Assembly: GCF_026153205.1 (NCBI RefSeq)
Contig: NZ_JAPFBW010000017.1
Coordinates: 1 to 64,000, forward strand
DNA from: Aquabacterium sp. A7-Y
Lineage (GTDB): Bacteria > Pseudomonadota > Gammaproteobacteria > Burkholderiales > Burkholderiaceae_C
Direction of reading: 5' to 3'
DNA length: 64,000 nucleotides
In this document: positions 1 to 8,290 of the stretch, in pieces
Layout of the letters: every line of letters starts with the position of its first letter
How positions within the stretch are numbered: position 1 is the stretch's first letter
The notes under the pieces: model-generated
Databases searched by the model: none
Told to the model about the DNA's origin: nothing
What the model saw: only the letters and a program-made list of their open reading frames with translations
Position numbers and translations under genes: made by a program

Positions 1-470
1 GCGGACGGTAGCGGTCGAAGTGCGACTCGAAGTGCACCACCCGGCCCAGCCGGCCCGAGGCGATCAGTGGCCGCAGGGTCAGGAAGTCGGCGTCCCAGCG
101 GCGGTTGTGGAACACCGACAGCAGGCGCTGCTGGCGCCGGGCCAGGGTGTCGAGCTCGGTCGCCTCCTGCAGGGTCACGGTGAAGGGCTTGTCCACCACC
201 ACGTGCTTGCCGGCCAGCAGCGCTGCGCGCGCGAGCGGGTGGTGCGTCTCGTTGGGGGTGGGGATGACGATGAGCTGCAGGTCGGGGCGGGCGATCAGGG
301 CCTCGGCCGTCGGCTCCACCGGCAGGCCGGGCCAGTCGGCCTGCACCTTGGCCGGGTCGCTGCTGGAGACCGCCGCCAGTTGCAGCCCCGGCACCCCGGC
401 GATCAGGGGGGCGTGGAAGGTCTTGCCGGCATAGCCGTAGCCGATCAGGCCCACGCGTATCGTGTCCATG
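1..470 (-). CDS. Gfo/Idh/MocA family oxidoreductase, N-terminal part (truncated by window edge)
   Basis: The reverse strand from 470 reads as an open frame that runs off the left edge, about 156 residues. It begins MDTIRVGLIGYGYAGKTFHA, a classic GxGxxG Rossmann dinucleotide-binding start. About 90 residues in it has the GKHVVVDKPFTVT segment, whose Lys-Pro is the hallmark of the Gfo/Idh/MocA family. These enzymes oxidise sugars or related polyols with NAD(P). The catalytic and substrate-binding C-terminal domain lies outside the window, so the substrate cannot be guessed. The ATG at 468-470 is divergent from the glutathione reductase gene, with about 126 bp between the two starts. Confidence 0.9.
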
Positions 471-596
471 CTTCGGTGTCCTTGCTGCGCGCCTCGCGGC
501 GCGTGAAACAAAGTGCGCAAGCTTAACCGCAGCCTCGGCGGCTCGCCGTACGATGGCCGGGGCCCGACCCGCGAGCCGGGCCAGGAGGACAAGCGC

Positions 597-1979
597 GTGG
601 CTCTTCGACATTTCGATCTGGTGGTCATCGGCGGCGGCAGCGGCGGGGTGCGGGCGGCGCGTCTGGCCGCACGCCGCGGCGCGCGTGTCGCGTTGGCCGA
701 GGGCGCCCGGCTGGGCGGCACCTGCGTCAACCTGGGCTGCATTCCGAAAAAGCTCTACAGCCATGCCGCGCATCACGGCACGGCCTTCGAGGAGGCGCGT
801 GCCTTCGGCTGGCGCTTCGAGACCCCGGTGCTGGACTGGGCCGAACTGAAGCGCCGGCGCGCGGCCGAGGTGGCGCGCCTCAACCAGGTCTACGCCGGCC
901 TCTTGAGCGACGCCGGGGTCACCGTGCTGCCGGGCTGGGCGCGCCTGACGGAGGCCCGGACGGTGCAGGTCGGCGAGCAGACCGTCACCGCCGAACGGGT
1001 GCTGCTGGCCACCGGTGGCGCGCCGGGCTTGCCCGGGATCGAAGGCGCGGAGCTGGGCATCACCTCCAACCAGCTGTTTGACCTGGAGCCCTTTCCGCGC
1101 CGCCTGGTGGTGGTCGGCGGCGGCTATATCGGCTGCGAGTTCGCGTCCATCTTCACCGGTCTGGGCGCCCAGGTGAGCCTGCTGCACCGCGGCGAGCGGC
1201 TGCTGGAAGGTTTCGACGACGAAGTGCGCGACTTCGTGGCTGGCGAGCTGGTCAAGAAGGGCGTCGAGCTGCGGCTGGCGGCCCGCGTGGAGGCGCTCGC
1301 GCCCGGGCCCGAGGGTGTCTCGGTGCGGCTGGGCGGTGTGTCGGCCCTGGCCGCCGACGCAGTGCTGCTGGCCACCGGCCGGGCGCCGTGCACCGGCGGG
1401 CTGGGCCTGGAGGCGCTGGGCCTGCAGCTCGACGAGCGCGGCGCGGTGCCGGTCGATCGGTCCTTCACGACCGCGCTGCCCTGGCTGCACGCGATCGGCG
1501 ACGTCACGGGCAGGCAGGCTCTGACGCCGGTCGCGCTGATGCAGGCCGCGGCGCTCATCGACCGCCTCTACGGCTGCGGCGACCGCCCGCCGCGCGAGAT
1601 GAGCGAGGACCTGGTCCCGACCGCCGTCTTCTGCGACCCGCCGGTGGCGGCCGTGGGGCTGACCGAGGCCGAAGCGCGCCGGCGCCACGCCAAGGTGCGC
1701 ATCTGGCGCTCGGAGTTCCGACCGCTGAGGCACGCGGTCAGCGGCAGCCCCGAGCGTGCACTGATGAAGCTGGTGGTGGACGGCGAGACCGACCGGGTGC
1801 TCGGGGTGCACCTGGTGGCCCCCGAGGCGCCCGAGGTGGTCCAGGGCTTTGCGGTGGCGATCAAGGCCGGCGTCACCAAGGCCTTGCTGGACAGCACGGT
1901 GGCGGTGCACCCCAGCCTCGCGGAGGAACTGGTGCTGATGCGCGACGAGGTCTGCCGCGGCGGCAGCAGCCTGGCCTGA
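597..1979 (+). CDS. gor: Glutathione-disulfide reductase
   Basis: FAD-dependent NADPH:glutathione-disulfide oxidoreductase, about 460 residues, cytosolic, keeping glutathione reduced. The FAD-binding GGGSGG is at residues 12-17 and the redox-active pair is C43/C48 in GGTCVNLGCIPKK. The second Rossmann motif VVGGGYIGCEFAS is followed by HRGER; arginines here are typical of NADPH-using members rather than dihydrolipoamide dehydrogenases. The C-terminal HPSLAEE supplies the catalytic His. The frame is open further upstream, but GTG 597 is preferred because AGGAGG sits at 583-588 and the FAD fold begins immediately after it. It has its own promoter region, divergent from the oxidoreductase to its left. 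Confidence 0.93.
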   Translation: MALRHFDLVVIGGGSGGVRAARLAARRGARVALAEGARLGGTCVNLGCIPKKLYSHAAHHGTAFEEARAFGWRFETPVLDWAELKRRRAAEVARLNQVYAGLLSDAGVTVLPGWARLTEARTVQVGEQTVTAERVLLATGGAPGLPGIEGAELGITSNQLFDLEPFPRRLVVVGGGYIGCEFASIFTGLGAQVSLLHRGERLLEGFDDEVRDFVAGELVKKGVELRLAARVEALAPGPEGVSVRLGGVSALAADAVLLATGRAPCTGGLGLEALGLQLDERGAVPVDRSFTTALPWLHAIGDVTGRQALTPVALMQAAALIDRLYGCGDRPPREMSEDLVPTAVFCDPPVAAVGLTEAEARRRHAKVRIWRSEFRPLRHAVSGSPERALMKLVVDGETDRVLGVHLVAPEAPEVVQGFAVAIKAGVTKALLDSTVAVHPSLAEELVLMRDEVCRGGSSLA

Positions 1980-2074
1980 GGCGGAGCGGCCCGGTGGTGT
2001 GCGGCTGACACACGGATGTCAAGGGCGCGCGCCAAGCTCGCGCACTGCTTTGGCTTCGAGACAGGGGACCCGCG

Positions 2075-3655
2075 ATGAAACGCAGAGACTTCGTGCACCA
2101 GGGTTTGTGGGTGGGTGCGGCCGGCTTCGGTATTCCGCGCATCCTGAAGGCGCAGCAGGCGCCGGCCGCCATCACCCGCGATACCCAGCGCCCGCAATTG
2201 CCGCACGGCGTCGCAAGCGGCGACGTCACCAGCGACAGCGGCATCGTCTGGGCGCGCAGCGACCGGCCGGCGCGCCTGTGGGTCGAGTGGTCCACGCGCG
2301 AGGATTTCTCCGAGGTCCGGCGCGTGCCTGGCCCCCACCTGCTGGAGGACAGCGACTACACCGGCCGCATCGACCTCCAGGACCTGCCGCGCGGCCAGCA
2401 CATCCACTACCGCGTGCTGCTGCAGGACCTGGGCAACGAGCGGGTGATGTCCGAGCCGGTGCCGGGCCGCTTCCGGCTGGCCCCGGGCATCCCGCGCGAC
2501 ATCCGTCTGGTCTGGAGCGGCGACACCGCCGGGCAGGGCTGGGGCATCAACCCCGAATGGGGCGGCATGCGGCTCTACGAGCAGATGCGGCGTGCCGCGC
2601 CCGATCTCTTCCTGCACTGCGGCGACACCATCTATGCGGACGGACCGATCGCGCCCGAGGTCCGGCTCAAGGACGGCAGCGTCTGGCGCAACCTGGTGAC
2701 GCCCGAGGTGAGCAAGGTGGCCGAGACGCTGGACGAATACCGCGGCCGCTACCGCTACAACCTGATGGACGAGCACGTGCGCCGCTTCGCCAGCGAGGTG
2801 GCGCAGATCTGGCAGTGGGACGACCACGAGGTGACCAACAACTGGTCGCCGTCCAAGGACCTTTCCGCCGATGCCCGCTACAGCGAGAAGCGCGTGCCGC
2901 TGCTGACCGCCCGCGGCACCCGTGCCTTCCTCGAGTACGCACCGCTGCGCCGCCACGGCGACGTCGAGAGCGAACGTCTCTACCGCCACATTCCCTACGG
3001 CCCGCTGCTGGACGTGTTCGTGATCGACATGCGCAGCTACCGCGGCCCCAACACCGACAACCTGCAGGCTGCGCAAGGGCCGGACTCGGTGCTGCTCGGC
3101 AAGCCGCAGATCGCCTGGCTGCTCGACGGGCTGCGGCGTTCGCGCGCGACCTGGAAGATCATTGCCAGCGACATGCCGCTGGGCCTGCAAGTGCCGGACG
3201 GCCAGGACGCCGCCGGCCGCGCGCGCTGGGAGGCGGTCGCCAACGGCGAGGACGGGCCGGCCCGCGGCCGCGAGCTGGAGATCGCCCATCTGCTGCGCGA
3301 GATGAAGCGCTCGCGCATCCGCAATGTGGTCTGGCTGACCGCCGACGTGCACTACACCGCGGCGCACTACTACGACCCCTCGCAGGCCCGCTCGGGCGAC
3401 TTCGATGCCTTCTGGGAGTTCGTCTCCGGCCCGCTGCATGCGGGCAGCTTCGGCCCCAACAAACCAGACTCGACCTTCGGCCTGCAAGTGGTCTACCAGA
3501 AGGCGCCGCCCGAGGCCAATGCGCCGCCGTCGGCCGGCTTCCAGTTTTTCGGCCAGGTGGACATCGACGCCCGCACCCGCGCGATGACCGTCACGCTCAA
3601 GGACCTGGAGGGCGCGTCGCTCTACCGCAAGACCCTGTGGGCGCTGCCCTGGTAG
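2075..3655 (+). CDS. Alkaline phosphatase D family protein (PhoD-like), Tat-exported
   Basis: Protein of 526 residues in the PhoD/metallophosphatase family: secreted phosphodiesterase/alkaline phosphatase releasing phosphate from organic esters. The N-terminus MKRRDFVHQGLWVGAAGFG carries a twin-arginine signal, as expected for a metalloenzyme folded before export. An N-terminal PhoD beta-domain (about residues 40-140, with HGVASGDVTSDSGIVWAR) precedes the catalytic domain. Metal-site motifs are WSGDTAG, LHCGDTIYADG, WDDHEVTNNW and LTADVHYTAA. It is probably monocistronic. No Pho box was identified in the 95 bp upstream, so phosphate control is only a family expectation. Confidence 0.9.
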   Translation: MKRRDFVHQGLWVGAAGFGIPRILKAQQAPAAITRDTQRPQLPHGVASGDVTSDSGIVWARSDRPARLWVEWSTREDFSEVRRVPGPHLLEDSDYTGRIDLQDLPRGQHIHYRVLLQDLGNERVMSEPVPGRFRLAPGIPRDIRLVWSGDTAGQGWGINPEWGGMRLYEQMRRAAPDLFLHCGDTIYADGPIAPEVRLKDGSVWRNLVTPEVSKVAETLDEYRGRYRYNLMDEHVRRFASEVAQIWQWDDHEVTNNWSPSKDLSADARYSEKRVPLLTARGTRAFLEYAPLRRHGDVESERLYRHIPYGPLLDVFVIDMRSYRGPNTDNLQAAQGPDSVLLGKPQIAWLLDGLRRSRATWKIIASDMPLGLQVPDGQDAAGRARWEAVANGEDGPARGRELEIAHLLREMKRSRIRNVVWLTADVHYTAAHYYDPSQARSGDFDAFWEFVSGPLHAGSFGPNKPDSTFGLQVVYQKAPPEANAPPSAGFQFFGQVDIDARTRAMTVTLKDLEGASLYRKTLWALPW

Positions 3656-3699
3656 CGCCGCAGTGAGCGGGAGGCGGGAGCGGGTAAGCTCGGTGGATC

Positions 3700-4566
3700 A
3701 TGTCGAACATCTCCACCCCCGAACTTGTTGATCTCCAGGGCCAGCCGGCCGTCCAACTGCAGGCCCGCGACGGCGCCCGGGTCACGGTGATGCTGCAGGG
3801 TGCCCAGGTCGTCGGCTGGACGCCGGCCGGCGGCTCCGAGCGGCTCTACGTTTCCGAGCAAGCCGTCTATGCCGAGGGCCAACCGGTGCGCGGCGGCGTG
3901 CCGGTGATCTTCCCGCAGTTCGAGAAGCGCGGGCCGCTGCAGCGCCACGGCTTCGCCCGCAACAAGCGCTGGCAGCTGCTGCGTGCCGAAGTGGGCCGCG
4001 ACGACGCGCTGGCGGTGCTGCGCCTGGAGGACGACGCGGAGACCCGCGCCGTCTGGCCGCACGCCTTTGCGCTCGAGCTGACCGTCGCGGTGGGCGGCAG
4101 CCGGCTCGACCTGGAGCTCGAAATCGAGCACCGCGGCGGCGAGGGCGCGGCGCCGTTCAGCTTCATGGCGGCCCTGCACACCTACCTGCGGGTGCGCGAG
4201 GTCGAGGAGGCGCGGTTGAAGGGCTTGCAGGGCCTGCGCTACGAGGACAGCACCCGGCCCGGCAGCGAACCGCAGGTCGAGTTCTCGGCGGCCTTGTCGA
4301 TTTCCGGGGAGACCGACCGCATCTACTTCGGCGCCACCCGGCCGCTGGTGCTGGAGGAGCCCCACCGCGGGCTGGTGGTCGAGACGCAGCAGTTTCCCGA
4401 CGTGGTGGTCTGGAACCCCTGGGAAGAGAAGTGCGCCGCGCTGCCCGACATGCCGCCGCTGGGGTTCCGCCGCATGCTGTGCGTCGAGGCGGCTCTCATC
4501 GGCGAGCCGGTGACGCTGGCGCCCGGCGAGCAGTGGTGGGGCCGCCAGAGCCTGCTGGCCGACTGA
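3700..4566 (+). CDS. D-hexose-6-phosphate mutarotase (YeaD-like aldose 1-epimerase family)
   Basis: Protein of 288 residues that interconverts alpha and beta anomers of hexose 6-phosphates. Family signatures are GGVPVIFPQF, the HGFARNKRWQ segment with the catalytic-site His, FMAALHTYLRV with a second His, and the late VVWNPWEEKCAALPDMP block. Length matches the family (about 270-300). It starts 44 bp after the PhoD gene and could be co-transcribed with it. No strong Shine-Dalgarno is visible before ATG 3700, but the N-terminus looks complete. Confidence 0.9.
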   Translation: MSNISTPELVDLQGQPAVQLQARDGARVTVMLQGAQVVGWTPAGGSERLYVSEQAVYAEGQPVRGGVPVIFPQFEKRGPLQRHGFARNKRWQLLRAEVGRDDALAVLRLEDDAETRAVWPHAFALELTVAVGGSRLDLELEIEHRGGEGAAPFSFMAALHTYLRVREVEEARLKGLQGLRYEDSTRPGSEPQVEFSAALSISGETDRIYFGATRPLVLEEPHRGLVVETQQFPDVVVWNPWEEKCAALPDMPPLGFRRMLCVEAALIGEPVTLAPGEQWWGRQSLLAD

Positions 4567-4576
4567 GCCGCCGCGC

Positions 4577-4599
4577 GCCCGGTCCCCTGGGGCCCGGGC
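4577..4599 (+). terminator. GC-rich hairpin after the mutarotase gene, possible terminator
   Basis: Arms GCCCGG (4577-4582) and CCGGGC (4594-4599) with a GC-rich interior follow the stop codon closely. There is no T-run, so if it terminates it is not a canonical intrinsic terminator. Confidence 0.35.
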
Positions 4600-4727
4600 C
4601 GGCCGGAATGGGACTGTAAGACGTCGCTGACACCCCCGGCCCCGCTCAGCTGACAGAGCCGGCCCGCCCTGCGGCCTAGAGTCTAGGCATCGACTGGTTC
4701 AGCTCTTATTGCCGTAGAGGACTCGTC

Positions 4728-5063
4728 ATGGCCGCACCCTTCCTCCCTGTGATCGGCACCGCCTTGATGGCGATGGCGGGCGGTTTGGGCGTGGTCGCCG
4801 TTCAGCAGGCCTTGGCGGATGCCGGCGTGGCGGGCGGCGACGAGGTCCAGTTCGTGCGATGCGCGGGGGTGCGGCAGGAGTTCACCCATGCCCCGCACCC
4901 GGCGCAGCCGGCCCAGCCGGTCTGGGTCCTGCGCCGCAAGCCGACCGAGGCCCCGGCCAGTTGTGGCGACAACGGCAGCCCGTTCGTCGGGCCCGGCCTG
5001 GCCGAGCCGGACTGGCTGGAGCGGCGCCCGGGTGTGGTGGGCCTGCCGCGGCTGCTGGTATGA
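4728..5063 (+). CDS. Hypothetical small protein with an N-terminal hydrophobic segment
   Basis: An open frame of 111 residues. The first 30 residues include a hydrophobic Ala/Gly-rich stretch that could be a signal peptide or single membrane anchor. The rest is proline-rich with two cysteines (VRCAG and ASCGDN) and ends LLV. It has an ATG start and only a weak GAGG-like ribosome site about 10 bases upstream. It lies in the same orientation between the mutarotase and the BON lipoprotein, with about 160 bp on each side. I recognise no family. It may be a real lineage-specific exported protein or a chance frame in GC-rich DNA. Confidence 0.5.
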   Translation: MAAPFLPVIGTALMAMAGGLGVVAVQQALADAGVAGGDEVQFVRCAGVRQEFTHAPHPAQPAQPVWVLRRKPTEAPASCGDNGSPFVGPGLAEPDWLERRPGVVGLPRLLV

Positions 5064-5232
5064 GCGAGGGCGGAACGTCGTGGTGTTTTTGGTGTGGCCC
5101 GGCGGCGCTGCCGGGCGGGCCACGGTACAGCGGACCGCCCGCGGGCCCCGCAACGACGCCGGTGATCCAGCCGGATCCGCTCGGGGGCGAGCCCCAGGCG
5201 CGGCATCTTTCTCAACAGGAAGGAGATAAGCG

Positions 5233-5769
5233 ATGAAAGCACTGACTCTGGCGAGCGCCCTGGCCGCGGCCCTGTCCCTGGTGGCCTGCGATCGGGCCGA
5301 CAACGACACCACGGCCGAACGCGCCGGCGACGAGATGGTCGCGCAGACCGACCGGGCTGCGCAAAACGTCGAGAGCGGTGCCGAGCGTGGCGCCGACCGG
5401 GCCCGTGAGGCGGGCAGCGAGATCGCCGAGCAGGCCCGTGAGACGGGTGCCGACATCAAGGGCGCGGCCGCCACCGGCGTCGACAAGGCCAAGGACGCGG
5501 GCGGCGAGATGGCCGATCGCGCCGGCGAGGCCGTCTCCGACGCCGCCATCACGGCCTCGGTGAACGCTGAACTGGCCCGCGACGACAAGCTGAGCGCCCT
5601 GCGCATCGACGTCGACACCAGCAACGGCAAGGTCACGCTCAACGGCACGGCGCCCAGCGAGGCCGACCGCGAGCGCGCCACCCAGCTGGCCTCGACGGTG
5701 CGCGGCGTCACCAGCGTGGACAACATGCTGACGGTCAAGCCGTCGGAGAACGCCCGCCCGGCCAAGTAA
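5233..5769 (+). CDS. BON-domain lipoprotein
   Basis: Protein of 178 residues. The signal MKALTLASALAAALSLVAC ends in a lipobox with the lipidated Cys at residue 19, so it should be anchored in the envelope. A middle region of about 80 residues is an Ala/Asp/Arg/Glu-rich repeat-like segment with recurring ADRA/AGE patterns, probably helical. The C-terminal third is a BON domain (SDAAITASVNAELARDDKL... to the VDNMLTVKP end), as in OsmY and other osmotic or envelope-stress proteins that bind phospholipid. A strong GGAAGGAG ribosome site precedes the ATG. A terminator hairpin follows at 5836-5861. Confidence 0.85.
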   Translation: MKALTLASALAAALSLVACDRADNDTTAERAGDEMVAQTDRAAQNVESGAERGADRAREAGSEIAEQARETGADIKGAAATGVDKAKDAGGEMADRAGEAVSDAAITASVNAELARDDKLSALRIDVDTSNGKVTLNGTAPSEADRERATQLASTVRGVTSVDNMLTVKPSENARPAK

Positions 5770-5835
5770 GGAAGCGCAGCGGGCACCCCCGGCAGCGGGC
5801 TGTGCTGTAGAGGCCGCTGCCGCACAAGCAAAAAA

Positions 5836-5861
5836 GGAAACCCCGCCTCGGCGGGGTTTCC
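5836..5861 (-). terminator. Bidirectional intrinsic terminator between convergent genes
   Basis: Perfect 12-base arms (5836-5847 and 5850-5861) with a nominal 2-nt loop, in practice about 11 bp with a CTCG loop. On the minus strand the stem is followed by TTTTTT, a textbook intrinsic terminator for the oxidoreductase gene ending at 5889. On the plus strand it also closes the BON lipoprotein gene, with a weaker T tract. Confidence 0.9.
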
Positions 5862-5888
5862 TTCATCGGGCTGCGCGAGCCGCAGGCC

Positions 5889-6932
5889 TCAGTCGCTCAC
5901 CTTCAGCACCAGCTTGCCGAAGTTCTCGCCGCTGAAGAGCTTCAGCAGGGCCTCGGGGAAGGTCTCCAGCCCCTCGACCACGTCCTCGCGGGACTTCATG
6001 CGGCCGTCCTTCAGGTAGCCGGCCAGTTCGGCGATGGCCTGCGGGTAGCGGTCGGCGTAGTCGAACACGACAATGCCTTCCATGCGCGCGCGGTTGACCA
6101 GCAGCGACAGGTAGTTTTTGGGGCCCTGGATCGATTCCGGGTTGTTGTACTGCGAGATGGCGCCGCAGATGATGATGCGGGCCTTGCGGTTGATACGGGT
6201 GAGCACCGCGTCCAGGATCTCGCCGCCGACGTTGTCGAAATAGATGTCGACGCCCTGCGGGCAGTGCGCCTTGAGCCCGTCCTTGACCGGGCCCTGCTTG
6301 TAGTCGATGCAGGCGTCGAAGCCCAGCTCCTTCACGACGAAGTCGCACTTGGCCTGGCCGCCGGCGATGCCGACCACGCGGCAGCCCTTCAGCTTGGCCA
6401 GCTGGCCCACGGTCTGGCCCACCGCGCCGGCAGCGCCGGAGACCACCACGGTTTCACCGGCCTTGGGCTGGCCCACGTCCATCAGACCGAAGTAGCCGGT
6501 CATGCCCGGCATGCCCAGCACATTGAGCCACTGCGTCAGGGAGCCGACGCGCGGATCGATGCGCACCAGGCCGGCACGCCGCAACTGGTCGCCGGGCAGG
6601 GCGCAGTAGGCCTGCACGCCGAGGCTGCCGCTGACCAGGGCGCCGACCGGGAAGTCAGCGTTCTGCGACGCAATCACGCGGCCGATGCCGCCGGCACGCA
6701 TCACTTCGCCGATGCCCACCGGCGGGATGTAGGACTTGCCTTCATTCATCCAGCCGCGCATCGCGGGGTCGAGCGACAGGCAGAGCGTCTGCACCACCAC
6801 ACCCTGCGGGCCGGGCTCGGCCACCGGCTCGGTGGTGAAGTTCCAGTTGTCGCGCGTGGGGCTGCCGGCCGGGCGGGACGCCAGGCGGATCTGCTGGTTG
6901 CTGAGGCTGCTGAGGACGGGGGGAGTGCTCAT
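5889..6932 (-). CDS. NADP-dependent medium-chain oxidoreductase (CurA/prostaglandin reductase-like)
   Basis: About 347 residues of the zinc-independent MDR superfamily (CurA, leukotriene B4 12-hydroxydehydrogenase type), which reduce activated carbon-carbon double bonds with NADPH. Signs are the N-terminal NQQIRLASRPAGSPT, LSLDPAMRGWMNEGKSY, the cofactor motif VVVSGAAGAVGQTVGQLAK, and CRVVGIAGG binding the NADP phosphate. The late IIICGAISQYN block is also typical. ATG 6932 (MSTPPVL) fits the family start. An in-frame ATG at 6971 has a somewhat better AGGA ribosome site, so the start may be 13 residues longer. It is monocistronic with a strong terminator. Confidence 0.88.
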   Translation of the reverse strand: MSTPPVLSSLSNQQIRLASRPAGSPTRDNWNFTTEPVAEPGPQGVVVQTLCLSLDPAMRGWMNEGKSYIPPVGIGEVMRAGGIGRVIASQNADFPVGALVSGSLGVQAYCALPGDQLRRAGLVRIDPRVGSLTQWLNVLGMPGMTGYFGLMDVGQPKAGETVVVSGAAGAVGQTVGQLAKLKGCRVVGIAGGQAKCDFVVKELGFDACIDYKQGPVKDGLKAHCPQGVDIYFDNVGGEILDAVLTRINRKARIIICGAISQYNNPESIQGPKNYLSLLVNRARMEGIVVFDYADRYPQAIAELAGYLKDGRMKSREDVVEGLETFPEALLKLFSGENFGKLVLKVSD

Positions 6933-7028
6933 GGTGGTCGGGATGGCGGTGGTTTGTTCGAATGAAACCATAGCGCGGTCCTGCCGCGCGTCACCTAAGT
7001 GACGGACGGCGCGCCCTTGCACGCTCGC

Positions 7029-7985
7029 TCAGGTTCGGCCGGCTTCGGCGTGGGCCTTGACCGGGACGGCGACCGGTGTCGCCGGCAGGCCCGGCTCGCG
7101 GGTCGCCGCCCGGTCCGCCGGCAGTTGCAGCGGTGCGCGCGGCAGGCGCGGATCCGGGCTGTCGCGGTCGCGCAGCCGCTGCAGCGCGGCATTGCGCGCC
7201 TCGCTGAGGAAGTCGAGGATGATGGGCGAGCTGTCCGCCAGGTTGTTGCGGTCGAGGTGGAACTCCGGGTGCCACTGCACGCCCATCGCATACCCGTCGC
7301 CGGTCCAGCGGATCGCCTCGATCACGCCGTCCACCGTCGAGACGGCCTCGACCTCGATCTGCTTGCCGGGCCGGGCCACCGCCTGGTGGTGGATGCTGGT
7401 CACGCGCAGGCGCGCAGCGCTGGGGTAGAGCGCGGCGAGGCGGCTGTCGGGGACGAAGCTGACCTCGTGCGCCAGCTGGTCGTAGAGCTCGGCGTCCACA
7501 TGGGAGTGGGCGCCTGCGTACTGGGTCATCACGTCCTGGTAAAGCGTGCCGCCAAAAGCGACATTGAGCAGCTGGCAGCCGCGGCAGACCCCGATCACCG
7601 GCTTGCGCTGCTGGATGAAGGCGCGCAGCAGCGCCAGCTCGTAGCGGTCGCGCACCGGGTCGCCGGCCCAGCGCGGGTCGATCGGTTCCTGCCCATAGCT
7701 CTGCGGGGAGACGTCGGCACCGCCCTGCAGCACCAGGCCGTCGAGTTCGTTGACGTAGTCGAACACGGACAGGTGGCGCGCCGCGCGGCGGCTGTCCTCG
7801 GCCACGGCCGGGACCATGAAGGCAATCGCGCCGTGCTCCATGATCCAGTGCGCCAGCGACTGCTCCAGGTACTGCAGGGTCTTGTTGCGGAAGCCGAGCT
7901 CGGAAGGCACCTGGTACAACAGGCGGGCCGAAATGCCGATGCGCAAGGGCCTGGTTTGCGCCGAGTGCGGCGAGTTTTGCGTCAT
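7029..7985 (-). CDS. Class I glutamine amidotransferase (gamma-glutamyl-GABA hydrolase, PuuD-like, peptidase C26)
   Basis: About 318 residues. The nucleophile elbow is GVCRGCQLLN (catalytic Cys) and the C-terminal GVQWHPEF gives the His/Glu of the triad, so all catalytic residues are present. Close relatives hydrolyse gamma-glutamyl-gamma-aminobutyrate in putrescine breakdown or act on other gamma-glutamyl amides. No other Puu genes are nearby, so the substrate is uncertain. A proline-rich tail of about 40 residues after the catalytic domain is longer than in PuuD. The frame is open 50 codons upstream, but the fold begins at PLRIGISARLLYQ, so ATG 7985 is chosen. Confidence 0.85.
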   Translation of the reverse strand: MTQNSPHSAQTRPLRIGISARLLYQVPSELGFRNKTLQYLEQSLAHWIMEHGAIAFMVPAVAEDSRRAARHLSVFDYVNELDGLVLQGGADVSPQSYGQEPIDPRWAGDPVRDRYELALLRAFIQQRKPVIGVCRGCQLLNVAFGGTLYQDVMTQYAGAHSHVDAELYDQLAHEVSFVPDSRLAALYPSAARLRVTSIHHQAVARPGKQIEVEAVSTVDGVIEAIRWTGDGYAMGVQWHPEFHLDRNNLADSSPIILDFLSEARNAALQRLRDRDSPDPRLPRAPLQLPADRAATREPGLPATPVAVPVKAHAEAGRT

Positions 7986-8290
7986 GCGGTCTCCAACACT
8001 GCGGGAACCGGCCTCGGCCGGTGCTTGCTCGATCAAGCAAAGAATGCGCCGGGACCCGGCCCTGTATGCATCCGCCTGCATCCGGATCGGGGCGCTGCTC
8101 GCTGAGCCTCGCACCGCTGTCGCGAGCACCGCCATCGCGGGCCGGCTGCCGCACTGTGGATTACTTCACAGATGAAGGCCTCGGGGCGCGGCTCTCAGCT
8201 TCAAGCAAGGGTTTACCCTTTGTTGCGCTTTAGGATAAGCCGCTGTCGCCGTCCTGCGCGGTCGGACCCCTCCACATTGCGATCCCTCTC
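7986..8290. other. Divergent intergenic region between the amidotransferase and a LivK-like gene
   Basis: About 305 bp with no supported gene. It must hold promoters for both neighbours. The one clear element is the near-palindrome AAGGGTTTACCCTT at 8207-8220 (6-base arms around TT), about 70 bp before the binding-protein start, in a locally less GC-rich stretch. Confidence 0.5.
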
